From: a virus
Length of the DNA: 41,829 nucleotides
Strand: one strand, 5' to 3'
IMG/VR virus record: IMGVR_UViG_3300005470_000008
Location: 1-41,829 of that record
The translations under genes were made by a program, and so were the position numbers. This document shows, in pieces, positions 7,610 through 15,391 of the stretch (its first letter is position 1; every line of letters begins with the position of its first letter). The notes under the pieces are model-generated. The model was given only the letters and a program-made list of their open reading frames with translations, had not been told where the DNA came from and searched no databases.

Positions 7610-7680
7610 TAGCTATGCTTATGGCTATGGTTATTTTAGGTTTGTGTTTAAAGATAGAGGAGAAAAAATATGGTAGATAA
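7591..7680 (+). CDS. 29-residue membrane microprotein
   Basis: The frame starts at ATG 7591 after GAGAAGGAAAATAG, a good ribosome site, inside the previous gene's end. It encodes a Met-rich hydrophobic helix (IAMLMAMVILGLCL) followed by a charged tail (KIEEKKYGR). This is the layout of a single-pass inner-membrane peptide. It overlaps its neighbours by 19 and 11 nt. It could be a phage host-modulating or holin-like peptide, but no family is recognised. Confidence 0.5.
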   Translation: MFEMWMIAMLMAMVILGLCLKIEEKKYGR

Positions 7681-7987
7681 AAGCATAATAGAACAGAGGA
7701 AAAAGGTATATGGTAGCAACTTTGAAGATATAAGCATCAAGTGGGAAAATCACTTAAAATCAAAAGGGATAAACGCACTTATAACCCCAAAAGATGTGTA
7801 TGAGATGATGGCACTTATGAAGGAGTGTCGGGTAAAAAAAGGTAATGAGATATTAAATCTGATGCTAGAAAACAACGCAGACAACTTTGAAGTAAACAAG
7901 ATGTGTGAAAGTATAGAGGATAGCCAAACAGATAGAGATAACTATAGATTTATAGCAAACAATTGGGAGTGGTATGATGAGATATAA
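7670..7987 (+). CDS. DUF6378-like protein
   Basis: A 105-residue protein with the order seen in DUF6378 phage proteins: RKKVYGSNFEDISIKWENHL near the N-terminus, ITPKDVYEMMALMKECRV in the middle and a D-x(n)-DNYRFIA segment near the end. The family is common in phage early regions and has no established activity. The resemblance is from memory of the pattern and is moderate. Translation is coupled to the preceding membrane peptide by an 11-nt overlap. Confidence 0.5.
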   Translation: MVDKSIIEQRKKVYGSNFEDISIKWENHLKSKGINALITPKDVYEMMALMKECRVKKGNEILNLMLENNADNFEVNKMCESIEDSQTDRDNYRFIANNWEWYDEI

Positions 7988-8156
7988 CGTAACTCACGAG
8001 CAGAGTGTAAAACTATATGAAAAAAGAAGAACGCTATTTTTTAGCAAGAATAGTATAGATAATACAAGAGAAAACATAAAGAGGTATAATCACCTTAAAT
8101 ACGTAGGTTACACAAACAGTAAGATTGCAGATATGATGGGGGGATGTGATGAGTGA
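7977..8156 (+). CDS. Hypothetical small basic protein
   Basis: A 59-residue basic protein. Two adjacent ATG codons (7974, 7977) are possible starts, and GGGAG at 7965-7969 suits 7977 better. The end (HLKYVGYTNSKIADMMGG) resembles the first helices of a helix-turn-helix of the type found in small phage regulators. It overlaps both neighbours. Confidence 0.5.
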   Translation: MRYNVTHEQSVKLYEKRRTLFFSKNSIDNTRENIKRYNHLKYVGYTNSKIADMMGGCDE

Positions 8157-8628
8157 GGATAACAGAATATCACAAAAGATATTAAAGCAAGGCAGAGAGA
8201 TAGGTAGACTAAAGCATCAAATTAGTGACCTAAAGATGCTTACAAGCGATAAATACTTACTATTGCTTAAAAACAAAGATGATTATATTCATAGGCTTGA
8301 GATAGATAATAAAGAGAAAGATGATGAGATAAAACTTCTTGGAAATGAGATAGAATATTTAAAAAATGAGATAGCTTTTTTATTACTAGAAGATGTTGAT
8401 GAAACAATAAAAGCAAGTGAAATGCTTGAAAAGTATTATCAAGATGAGATTAAAGAAGAACAATCTTTAAAATACAGATACAAAGATAAAACCTATAAAC
8501 TAATAAGCGATAATGCACTTATTCAAGTGGATGATGAATGGATTAAAGCTATCATATACACAAATGATACTAAAAAGCAGTTTGTGAGAAGTGCAGATGA
8601 GTTTTATGCAAAGTTTCAAAGGATATAA
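8149..8628 (+). CDS. Coiled-coil protein with DUF1653-like C-terminus
   Basis: A 159-residue protein. ATG 8149 follows a G-rich ribosome site and is preferred to GTG 8146. Residues 1-75 form a long heptad coiled coil (LKHQISDLK, IHRLEIDNKEKDDEIKLLGNEI). The last 50 residues (YRYKDKTYKLI ... FVRSADEFYAKFQ) recall the small DUF1653-type domain often placed at the end of phage proteins. The resemblance is weak. It is the last gene of the left early operon. Confidence 0.55.
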   Translation: MSEDNRISQKILKQGREIGRLKHQISDLKMLTSDKYLLLLKNKDDYIHRLEIDNKEKDDEIKLLGNEIEYLKNEIAFLLLEDVDETIKASEMLEKYYQDEIKEEQSLKYRYKDKTYKLISDNALIQVDDEWIKAIIYTNDTKKQFVRSADEFYAKFQRI

Positions 8629-8668
8629 AATTAAAATACCAAACTACCTATAAAGGTTTTAAAAAAAC

Positions 8669-8674
8669 TATAAT
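8669..8674 (+). promoter_or_regulatory. Candidate promoter -10 box for the fibre operon
   Basis: A perfect TATAAT lies in the 75-bp gap before the fibre genes, preceded by A/T runs (GGTTTTAAAAAAAC) and without a clear -35 box. Campylobacterota housekeeping promoters often lack a -35, so this is a plausible start of the late structural transcript. Confidence 0.4.
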
Positions 8675-8703
8675 TTTCTCAATATATACAAAGGTTTGTA
8701 AAA

Positions 8704-9255
8704 TTGAGAGAGATTATAGGTAACTTACAAGATTTAGGCATAAGTGATTATGCAAATCAAGATATAACATTTACACTTACTGATAGACTAGGGCAACCTA
8801 TATCAGTACAAAGTGTATCTACTACATATACAGACCAATCATCTTTTACAACTACTACAGATGATTATGGCTACTTTACAATCAATTTATTCAAAACTAC
8901 AAATACAAATGCAGAGGTTTATTACAAAGTCAAGATAGACTCTAGCACTACAATATTTAACATAACAGTACCAGATGGAGATAATCCTATAAATATTATA
9001 TGCTTAACAAATCGTATAGACTATGATGGTATATTAAAGATATTTGACACACTAGATGACCATGAATATATCTTTGATGATAAATTTATAAGTAAACTTG
9101 ACTCATATTTAAAGGATAACAAAATATATCTACCACACAATGAAAGAAGGATGATAGATAAGTTTATGAGCATAGCAGATATCCCAGTAGAAAACAGATG
9201 TGATGATGTAGCTGCACTTGATCAATACCTATCAACACTAGGACTAGCAAAATGA
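8704..9255 (+). CDS. Fibre/baseplate-like protein with beta-sandwich N-terminus
   Basis: A 183-residue protein with a TTG start, supported by AAAGG nine bases upstream and by the absence of any in-frame ATG near the start. Residues 15-100 (DITFTLTDRLGQPISVQ ... DDYGYFTINLF) have the pattern of a bacterial Ig-like or carboxypeptidase-regulatory-like sandwich. The rest is helical and charged. It overlaps the next gene through ATGA. Its position before three larger fibre proteins suggests a role in linking fibres to the virion. Confidence 0.6.
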   Translation: MREIIGNLQDLGISDYANQDITFTLTDRLGQPISVQSVSTTYTDQSSFTTTTDDYGYFTINLFKTTNTNAEVYYKVKIDSSTTIFNITVPDGDNPINIICLTNRIDYDGILKIFDTLDDHEYIFDDKFISKLDSYLKDNKIYLPHNERRMIDKFMSIADIPVENRCDDVAALDQYLSTLGLAK

Positions 9256-9761
9256 GTTTTATAGAAAACGTAAACAAAATAGCTCAAAAAGATGAGAGTG
9301 TAGAGATTGTAGCAAAAGCTATAAACTCTATAGATGAAGTTGCACAAGGTTTTACAGATCAATTTAACCAAAAAGTAGATGATAGACTAGAGACAATATC
9401 AAAGCAAGTTGAAGATGCTCTAGAGGTTTTATATGTACAAGTTGTATCAAACAACGGGACTGTATTTAAAAACGACACAGAGATATGTAAGGTAATAACA
9501 GCAAATCTTTTTGTAGCAAATATACTTCAAAGTGATATATCTCATCAAGACTATAGATACAAGTGGTTTAAAGATGGTAAGCCAATACTAGTAGATGCTT
9601 ATGGAAATATGGTAACAGTATATATAGAGGGTGAGCCTATACCAAACGGCTTATACTTTACAGATGATGGCAATGTATACTGTAGAAGTATAGTGGTGTG
9701 TAATGGTCAAGTGGATCAAACTGCACAATTTACAGTAGAACTTATAAGAGTAGGAGAATAA
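9252..9761 (+). CDS. Fibre-associated protein with Ig-like C-terminus
   Basis: A 169-residue protein coupled to the previous gene by ATGA. The N-terminal 65 residues form a helix or coiled coil. The C-terminal 100 residues (YVQVVSNNGTVFKNDTEICKVITANLFVANI ... YRYKWFKDGKPI ... VYCRSIVV) follow the strand pattern of an Ig-like domain, with the tryptophan in KWFKDG. Similar VFKN ... Y.W..NG units occur in the next protein, so these are probably repeated adhesin domains in one fibre. Confidence 0.6.
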   Translation: MSFIENVNKIAQKDESVEIVAKAINSIDEVAQGFTDQFNQKVDDRLETISKQVEDALEVLYVQVVSNNGTVFKNDTEICKVITANLFVANILQSDISHQDYRYKWFKDGKPILVDAYGNMVTVYIEGEPIPNGLYFTDDGNVYCRSIVVCNGQVDQTAQFTVELIRVGE

Positions 9762-9764
9762 AAG

Positions 9765-11135
9765 ATGAAAGTAGCAAATGGAAGTATAACATTATTAGAT
9801 GTAAAAGATGGTGAACAACCAATCACAATGTGGATGAGCAATGCAAACCACACTTTTGTAGCAGATGCAAGTGGGTATGTAGTAGATATAGAGAAAAATG
9901 CTTTTTTTACTGAAAGTACAGTTTTTATAGGGGAGACTGAAGCTATATATAGTGAAACAGATATATTATCAAACCCAACAGCAAACAAATATAAATACAA
10001 TGTATCTATATCAAGTAGTAAAACATCTTGGACTTTTATCAAGTCAAAAAATGGCAACAAAGCAAAAATAGTAGCATCAACTATCCCAATAGGCACAACA
10101 GATAAATCAGACACATTAACAGTAACAGTAAGTGTAGTAAATGAAAAAGGGAATATCCAACAAAGCAGTATGGTAGTAACACTATCAAAAGGGATACAAG
10201 GTGTAGATGGTGTAGCTATAAGACTTGAAGCAGATAAACAATACTTTATGGCAGATGGTGTAAACAATCTAGTTGGTGGACAAAGTGATATAAACATATC
10301 TATAAAAACTATAGGGGAAGTGGGAACTCTTACAGCTTACAAAAGGGTAAATGGTGGAAGTGAAACACAAATAATTAGCAATGATGGAAGTGTAATATCT
10401 ATCTATTTTGAAAGTAGTTCAGATGATCTTGGAGAGGGTAGCTTTTTCATAGATGGTAGTGAAGTTATTGGTACACTTGCTGGTCTTTCAATTTCTCAAG
10501 TAGCAGAGAGGATAAATGATAATACTGCTGTACATGGATTTACAGCTGAAATCATAAGTGTACATTATATGAAGATATCGGCACAAGATGGGCATACTCC
10601 GAATGTTAGTTGTAGTGGTAATTACAATGGTGAGCCATTTGTATTTGCATTACCATCTATGACATTTAACGCTATAGATGCAAACAATGATGGGGAAAAT
10701 GATACAAACATAGTGGTATCACCATCAGATTTTGGAACAGCTGATACTATGACTATAATTGTAAGAGGTACTGGTGGTGCAACTGTAAGTGATAGTATCA
10801 CTATAGCTAGAGTAAAGCAAGGGATAAAAGGGGAGAGTGCTATAACTGTAAACATAGTATCGGACACAAACGGCAATGTCTTTAAAAATGGCGATCTAGA
10901 TACACATATCAAAGTTTTAACTGCAAATGTTTACGATATGGAGACTGGCAGTCAGATCACAAGTGGTGTAACGTACCTATGGAAAGTAAACGGAGCAGTA
11001 GCAAAAGTAGATGCAACTGAAAACTACTCAACGGGTGCTACGATAAATGCTACAAAATCATATATCAAGTTTGACTCAACAGATGTACCAGATGGTGGTG
11101 CTATAGATGTCACTTGTGAAGTAACAGTAGCATAA
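9765..11135 (+). CDS. Multi-domain Ig-like tail fibre protein
   Basis: A 456-residue protein with at least three beta-sandwich units. One (370-456) repeats the VFKNGDL ... VTYLWKVNG pattern of Ig-like domains in phage fibre and host-specificity proteins. The N-terminus (NGSITLLDVKDG) is nearly the same as that of the following fibre (TGSITLIDVRDG), suggesting a common docking peptide. The composition is typical of extracellular fibres: many Thr, Ser, Asn and Gly and almost no Cys. No enzyme domain is visible. Confidence 0.7.
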   Translation: MKVANGSITLLDVKDGEQPITMWMSNANHTFVADASGYVVDIEKNAFFTESTVFIGETEAIYSETDILSNPTANKYKYNVSISSSKTSWTFIKSKNGNKAKIVASTIPIGTTDKSDTLTVTVSVVNEKGNIQQSSMVVTLSKGIQGVDGVAIRLEADKQYFMADGVNNLVGGQSDINISIKTIGEVGTLTAYKRVNGGSETQIISNDGSVISIYFESSSDDLGEGSFFIDGSEVIGTLAGLSISQVAERINDNTAVHGFTAEIISVHYMKISAQDGHTPNVSCSGNYNGEPFVFALPSMTFNAIDANNDGENDTNIVVSPSDFGTADTMTIIVRGTGGATVSDSITIARVKQGIKGESAITVNIVSDTNGNVFKNGDLDTHIKVLTANVYDMETGSQITSGVTYLWKVNGAVAKVDATENYSTGATINATKSYIKFDSTDVPDGGAIDVTCEVTVA

Positions 11136-11145
11136 AGGTTTCACT

Positions 11146-12603
11146 ATGGGTAAAAACTATACTGGAAGTATAACACTTATAGATGTAAGAGATGGTCAAG
11201 ATGGTCAAGATGGTGCATCTTATTACACTTGGATAAAATACGCAGACAGCCCTACAAGTGGTATGAGTGACAACCCTAGTGGAAAAGCATATATAGGTCT
11301 AGCTTATAATAAACCAACAGCAACTGAATCAACTAATTATAATGACTACAGTTGGTCTTTAGTAAAAGGTGCAGATGGAGCAGATGGTGCAGATGGAGCT
11401 GACGGATCTGACGGAGCAACTGGAGCAGATGGAGTTAAAGGTGCAGGATTTTACAGAGTTGGAAACAGTAGTGGTACGTGGGATACAACATTAGCCAACA
11501 ACGCAACGGGTGGCACACCTATAAAAGATGATATAGTAACTATATATAAAACTACAGATCTAAAAGTGTCTATCACTAAAAAGTACAACGGAACTGCGTG
11601 GATAGATACAGATTTTGCTATAGATGGGGATATGATAGTAACTGGCACATTAGATGCTAGTAAGATACAAACGGGGAGTATAACAGCAGCACAAATAGCA
11701 AGTGGAACTATAGATGCGACAAAGATAAAATCAGGAACTATAACAGCCACACAAATAGCAAGTGGAACTATAGATGCCACAAAGATAAAATCAGGAACTA
11801 TAACAGCAACACAAATAGCAAGTGGAACTATAGATGCGACAAAGATAAAATCAGGAACTATAACAGCCACACAAATAGCAAGTGGAACTATAGATGCCAC
11901 AAAGATAAAATCAGGAACTATAACAGCCACACAAATAGCAAGTGGTACTATAGATGCGACAAAGATAAAAGCTGGAGCTATAACAGCTGATAAAATAACA
12001 ATAACAAATAGTGATGTACCATCATTTTATTGTTACGAGAATAGCTATGGAAAGAAGTTTAAAGAAATGGTCATAGATGAATGTTCTGTAAGAACTTATA
12101 GTGGAAGTAATACTTATCAAGTTTATCCTTTATATTGTTGCTTACCAAATTCAAATGAAACATCAGTGCATAGAGCCGAAGATGACTCAACTTTTCAATT
12201 TCACAAAGTTCAACATTCCTTAATAGATCAAACTAGTTCAAACACTATTTTAGTTCACCCGAGCAGTACCACCACCATTACCAACATAAGAGTAGAACTA
12301 GTCCTTTTGCAAGATAAGAATGATGCGTCATCTGCAAAAGTAATAGAGACAATAGATTGTCCTACTAATACATCTAAATATTGGTTTGATACAAAATGGT
12401 CATTGCTGCTGTATCAGAGTGGCTCAAGATTAATATTAGGCTCTAACCAAAGTGTAGCCAATCTTGGAAATTCAACTGATTTAGGAATGATGGCAATTAG
12501 AGTTAAGTGTACCTTTAGTAGCACTTCTACCACAATATATTCAGATGGCTATACACTCTCAGCTTATATGAAAAGTAATGACTTAAGATTAAAATATCTT
12601 TAA
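11146..12603 (+). CDS. Collagen-like, repeat-rich receptor-binding tail fibre
   Basis: A 485-residue fibre. It begins with the shared docking peptide (TGSITLIDVRDG) and continues with a short domain (25-74), collagen-like Gly-X-Y triplets of the GADGADGSDG type (75-101) and a linker domain. A stalk of 20-residue repeats follows (about 167-278, pattern GTIDATKIKS-GTITATQIAS). It ends in a unique 200-residue Cys-containing tip (285-485) that is the likely host-receptor binder. The repeats would form a triple-stranded beta stalk. The tip has no repeats and a different residue make-up (more Cys, His and Asn), as expected for a fast-exchanging module. Confidence 0.8.
   Translation: MGKNYTGSITLIDVRDGQDGQDGASYYTWIKYADSPTSGMSDNPSGKAYIGLAYNKPTATESTNYNDYSWSLVKGADGADGADGADGSDGATGADGVKGAGFYRVGNSSGTWDTTLANNATGGTPIKDDIVTIYKTTDLKVSITKKYNGTAWIDTDFAIDGDMIVTGTLDASKIQTGSITAAQIASGTIDATKIKSGTITATQIASGTIDATKIKSGTITATQIASGTIDATKIKSGTITATQIASGTIDATKIKSGTITATQIASGTIDATKIKAGAITADKITITNSDVPSFYCYENSYGKKFKEMVIDECSVRTYSGSNTYQVYPLYCCLPNSNETSVHRAEDDSTFQFHKVQHSLIDQTSSNTILVHPSSTTTITNIRVELVLLQDKNDASSAKVIETIDCPTNTSKYWFDTKWSLLLYQSGSRLILGSNQSVANLGNSTDLGMMAIRVKCTFSSTSTTIYSDGYTLSAYMKSNDLRLKYL
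11701..11970 (+). repeat. 60-bp tandem repeats in the fibre gene
   Basis: Four full 60-bp units at 11701, 11761, 11821 and 11881 and a partial fifth at 11941, in frame with the fibre stalk. Units differ mainly at third positions (GCG or GCC for one Ala codon, alternating along the array), which hints at duplication of 120-bp pairs. Copy-number change here would lengthen or shorten the fibre without a frameshift. Confidence 0.9.
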
Positions 12604-12631
12604 TTATTCGCAAATAAAAGGAAAAACAAAT

Positions 12632-12874
12632 ATGCTAACACTAATAACAAAAAAAATAGCACTATACTTTATAAGAAAGTATGCAAAAGATGCAGTTGTA
12701 GAGGGTGCTAAAGCCTTAGTAGCTTCAACTAAAAATACAATAGATGATGAGATACTTGATGCCTTTTTAGGACAAGCTGTAAAGTCTAATGGAAATGCTT
12801 TAAATCCTATATTTAAACAAGGGATTATGAAAAGTATGAGAAGTGGTACATCTAAAAAGAAGGCTTATCTATGA
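12632..12874 (+). CDS. Hypothetical small protein before the endolysin
   Basis: An 80-residue protein starting after AAAAGGAAAAACAAAT. The N-terminus (LTLITKKIALYFIRKYAKDAVVEGAKALV) is an amphipathic helix with basic spacing. It ends in SKKKAYL and overlaps the endolysin start by ATGA. Its coupling to the lysis gene suggests a virion or lysis role. No transmembrane segment is convincing. Confidence 0.6.
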   Translation: MLTLITKKIALYFIRKYAKDAVVEGAKALVASTKNTIDDEILDAFLGQAVKSNGNALNPIFKQGIMKSMRSGTSKKKAYL

Positions 12875-13299
12875 GCATAATAGATAGACTTAAAACAAAA
12901 GAGGATGATGGCTTTAAAACTGGTGGAAAGCCTTATAAAGACCATCTTGGATTTGATACTATTGGATATGGTACACGACTACCTTTAAGTGAAAAAGAGT
13001 GTGAGATGCTACTTATACATAGACTAGACAACATAACAAAAGAGCTACTTGTAAGTAGGCTTGATGATGACAAAAAGGTAGAGGATATTATCTACAATCT
13101 ATCTGATAAAAGAAAAGAGGTTTTATTTGAGATGGCTTATCAACTAGGAGTACCTAAAACTATGAAGTTTAAGAAAATGTGGAAAGCTATAGAAGATGGT
13201 AACTTTGATAGAGCATCTGTAGAGATGATACAAAGCAGATGGTATAAACAAACTCCTAAAAGAGTTGGACAGTTAGCTAAGATTTTTCAAAGAGGGTAG
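12871..13299 (+). CDS. Endolysin, T4-type lysozyme (GH24)
   Basis: A 142-residue muramidase that cleaves the MurNAc-GlcNAc bond of peptidoglycan. The GH24 catalytic pattern is visible as Glu11 (KEDDG), Asp24 (YKDHLG) and Thr30 (DTIGYGT), matching the E-D-T triad of T4 lysozyme, with a helical second half typical of the fold. There is no signal peptide, so release from the cytoplasm needs a holin. Three small candidate lysis genes follow directly. Confidence 0.87.
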   Translation: MSIIDRLKTKEDDGFKTGGKPYKDHLGFDTIGYGTRLPLSEKECEMLLIHRLDNITKELLVSRLDDDKKVEDIIYNLSDKRKEVLFEMAYQLGVPKTMKFKKMWKAIEDGNFDRASVEMIQSRWYKQTPKRVGQLAKIFQRG

Positions 13300-13304
13300 A
13301 ATAT

Positions 13305-13709
13305 ATGCAAGAGAAAGTAAGTGTTTTAGAGCAAAAGATAAATCAAATAGAAAGAGAGCAAGAGCGTACTGGAGATACTCTAGTACAGATACACAAAACT
13401 CTTGACAAGATAGCTGACAATCAAGAAAAACTAATATTAATAGAACAAAATCAAACAAAACTAGAACACGAAATACAACTTATGAAAAATGAGCTAGAGC
13501 ATAGAAGCGATATGTATGAGGGTAAACTCAAAGGTGTAAGGGAGTTATCTGATAAAGAGGATAACCAAATCAAAAAAGATATAGAAGATATAAAAATGTC
13601 TCTTAAAGATATAGCATCTTCAAACAAAAATAGAGATTGGGCTTTGATAATGGCTATGGCTAGTGCCATTGGTGGGCTTATCTTTTCGCTTATAACGGGG
13701 AGTAAATAA
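13305..13709 (+). CDS. XhlA-like coiled-coil membrane protein, candidate holin component
   Basis: A 134-residue protein with a long coiled coil (1-105) and one C-terminal membrane helix (WALIMAMASAIGGLIFSLI). This is the layout of the haemolysin XhlA family, which acts with phage holins in host lysis. It follows the endolysin by 5 nt and shares one base with the next gene. The family call rests on layout and context, not on a signature motif. Confidence 0.65.
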   Translation: MQEKVSVLEQKINQIEREQERTGDTLVQIHKTLDKIADNQEKLILIEQNQTKLEHEIQLMKNELEHRSDMYEGKLKGVRELSDKEDNQIKKDIEDIKMSLKDIASSNKNRDWALIMAMASAIGGLIFSLITGSK

Positions 13710-13987
13710 TGAAGTTTGATAAAAATAGCTTAAAAACAATCGGTGGAAACCTACTACTTGTGATACTTATAACTGCTGTTATCGTGCTAGTAGCAGTAAT
13801 CATAAAAGCTAGGCTAAGTGATGAAACTATAGGGAAAAAAGACTTAACCCATAGTGCTAGAGAAGTGATAAGGGAGTTAAAACAAAGCGAGAAAGATATG
13901 AGTAAAGTTATCATAAGTATCAAAGATGATATTGCTTTTATAAAACAAAATTGTGTGAAAAACAAAGATGGAAACACAAGCAAATAA
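13709..13987 (+). CDS. Single-TM protein, candidate inner-membrane spanin or holin
   Basis: A 92-residue protein with an N-terminal membrane helix (LLLVILITAVIVLVAVII) followed by a charged helical tail (AREVIRELKQSEKDMSKVIISIKDDI). This N-in topology with a periplasmic coil is that of an Rz-type inner-membrane spanin. Its start overlaps the previous gene by one base (TAATG) and its end overlaps the next gene by 20 nt, as nested spanin genes often do. The next protein lacks a lipobox, so a classical Rz/Rz1 pair is not proven. Confidence 0.5.
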   Translation: MKFDKNSLKTIGGNLLLVILITAVIVLVAVIIKARLSDETIGKKDLTHSAREVIRELKQSEKDMSKVIISIKDDIAFIKQNCVKNKDGNTSK

Positions 13988-14246
13988 TCAAGTGAAGTTT
14001 ATCACAACTGATGAGCTTCAAAAACAGTTAGAGGAGTTTGCAGATGAGCTTGGAAAGTCTATAGTGGAGAAACAAGCTACAACTACTACAACTACTACTA
14101 CAACAACAGTATTTGTAATACTACTGCTACTTGGTGTATTTAATTCTGGTGGAGAAAAGATAGATATAGGAAAAATAAAACAAACTTATGATTTACCAAC
14201 TATATCTATCCCTTATAATCCACTAGAATTAAGTACACTTTGTTAA
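13968..14246 (+). CDS. Single-TM protein with poly-Thr tract
   Basis: A 92-residue protein. Its N-terminus (ITTDELQKQLEEFADELG) closely matches the N-terminus of the next gene's product (VTSEQLQLELENLADELG). Ten consecutive Thr (38-47), encoded by an ACA/ACT triplet run at 14079-14108, lead into a membrane helix (VFVILLLLGVF). A Pro-containing tail ends in Cys. It lies in the lysis cassette but shares a module with a virion-type coiled-coil protein, so it may be a virion or ejection membrane protein rather than a lysis factor. Confidence 0.6.
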   Translation: METQANNQVKFITTDELQKQLEEFADELGKSIVEKQATTTTTTTTTTVFVILLLLGVFNSGGEKIDIGKIKQTYDLPTISIPYNPLELSTLC

Positions 14247-14278
14247 AAAAAGGTACTGGCTTTAAGTTTTTGGTGTCT

Positions 14279-14299
14279 GTTTTAGGTTACAACTAAAAC
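14279..14299 (+). terminator. Stem-loop after the lysis cassette
   Basis: GTTTTAG and CTAAAAC arms (7 bp) enclose a 7-base loop, and a run of five T follows after three bases. It ends the lysis transcript or acts as an operator for the strongly expressed next gene. A second short hairpin (TATCTC-ATAA-GAGATA, 14312-14327) follows, so the leader is structured. Confidence 0.4.
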
Positions 14300-14347
14300 G
14301 ACTTTTTATTATATCTCATAAGAGATAAAACCATATAGGAGAATAAT

Positions 14348-15295
14348 ATGGCATACGTAACAAGTGAACAATTACAATTAGAATTAGAAAATTTAGCAGA
14401 TGAACTAGGTATATCTGTTAGTGAAGCACTAGCGATAGTAACTGGTAGAATTGATACAAATGATGGTCTTATTGCAGGTCTACAAACTGCTGTAGCTTCA
14501 AATGCTGCTGCTATTGAAGCTATAACAGAGATGGAAGATAATGGTATTGAGTCATTAGCAGAAAAAGTAAAAGCATTAAATGATATGTTTACTGAAAATG
14601 GTGACTTAGCAACTGATGTTTTAAATAGAATTGCTGCAAACACTACTGCGATTGGTGCAAACGCTACAGAGATTGAAGCTCTTAAAGTTTCAAGAGACAA
14701 TTTAGCATCTGAAATCGTAAGAGTTGAAGCTAAAGTAGATGCAAACAATATAGCAAATAGTGAAGCTATATCGGCTCTAGATGCAAGAATACTAGCAAAC
14801 AGAACTGCAAGTGAAGCTAGAGATACTGCTTTAGGTCAAAGAATTGATACAGTTGAAGCTACACAAATTGCTGATAAAGCAGAGTTAGTTCAAACTATTG
14901 CAGACAACAAAGCAGAGTCTATCTCTAGAGATGAAGCACTACAAGCACAAGTTGATGCTTTAAGTGGTGGTGGTACTGGTTCAGTTGCTGATTTAACTTC
15001 AAGAATGGAAGTTGTTGAGGGTGACTTAAACGATAAAATGGTTGATGGCGTACTTGTAAAAGGTCTTAAAACAAAAGTATCTGACAACGCTCAAGCTATT
15101 GTTAATGAAGCTGCAAGAGCTACAAGTGAAGAAGCAAGAATCGAAGCTAAAGTAGATGCACTTCAAGGAAGTGGGCTAGTTACTGGTGTAATTTGTGGTA
15201 GAAAAGCTGCTAACAAATTTAGAATCCAACTAGGTCAAGCTGCTAAATCTTTTGATTGTGGTGCAGTACAAAATGGTGATGGTGAAGCTATCTAA
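14348..15295 (+). CDS. Long coiled-coil structural protein, separately terminated
   Basis: A 315-residue protein with the strong site TAGGAGAATAAT before its ATG. Residues 1-30 are the module shared with the previous protein. Residues 30-210 are Ala-rich heptad-type repeats (NAAAIEAITEM, ANTTAIGANATEIEALK). A glycine hinge (SGGGTGS) and a second coil follow. The end is a 45-residue globular tail with two cysteines (CGRKAANKFRIQL, SFDCGAVQ). Trimeric coils of this kind form phage fibres or decoration proteins. It has its own leader and a strong terminator, so it is probably made at a high level. Host origin of the coil family cannot be excluded. Confidence 0.65.
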   Translation: MAYVTSEQLQLELENLADELGISVSEALAIVTGRIDTNDGLIAGLQTAVASNAAAIEAITEMEDNGIESLAEKVKALNDMFTENGDLATDVLNRIAANTTAIGANATEIEALKVSRDNLASEIVRVEAKVDANNIANSEAISALDARILANRTASEARDTALGQRIDTVEATQIADKAELVQTIADNKAESISRDEALQAQVDALSGGGTGSVADLTSRMEVVEGDLNDKMVDGVLVKGLKTKVSDNAQAIVNEAARATSEEARIEAKVDALQGSGLVTGVICGRKAANKFRIQLGQAAKSFDCGAVQNGDGEAI

Positions 15296-15307
15296 TTAGC
15301 TATTTGA

Positions 15308-15331
15308 AAGCAAGGGAAACCTTGCTTTTTT
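15308..15331 (+). terminator. Rho-independent terminator
   Basis: AAGCAAGG-GAAA-CCTTGCTT followed by TTTT is a perfect 8-bp stem with a stable GNRA-type tetraloop and a U-tract, 12 bp after the coiled-coil gene. It is the clearest intrinsic terminator in the window. Confidence 0.9.
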
Positions 15332-15341
15332 ACTAAGTGTT

Positions 15342-15368
15342 AAGTGCTAGATGTAGTGTTTAGCACTT
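15342..15368. repeat. 8-bp inverted repeat in a leader
   Basis: AAGTGCTA (15342-15349) and TAGCACTT (15361-15368) flank 11 bases, 23 bp before the next start. It could be an operator or an mRNA 5' hairpin controlling the next gene, which begins a new transcript after the terminator. Confidence 0.4.
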
Positions 15369-15391
15369 GATAAAAAATAAAAGGAAAAATT

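Noticed and set aside
9716-10297. 193-codon - strand frame
   Set aside because: It lies wholly opposite fibre genes, is low-complexity hydrophobic and has no start signals.
11451-11930. Antisense 159-codon frame with repeated MAVIVPDFIFVASIVPLAIC-like units
   Set aside because: It is the reverse reading of the 60-bp fibre repeats; no ribosome site, and the + strand gene is clearly real.
11701-11970. Regular repeats that might be a CRISPR array
   Set aside because: Repeats are contiguous with no variable spacers and are in frame in a fibre gene.
11146-12603. Diversity-generating retroelement acting on the fibre tip
   Set aside because: No reverse transcriptase gene or template repeat was found in the window.
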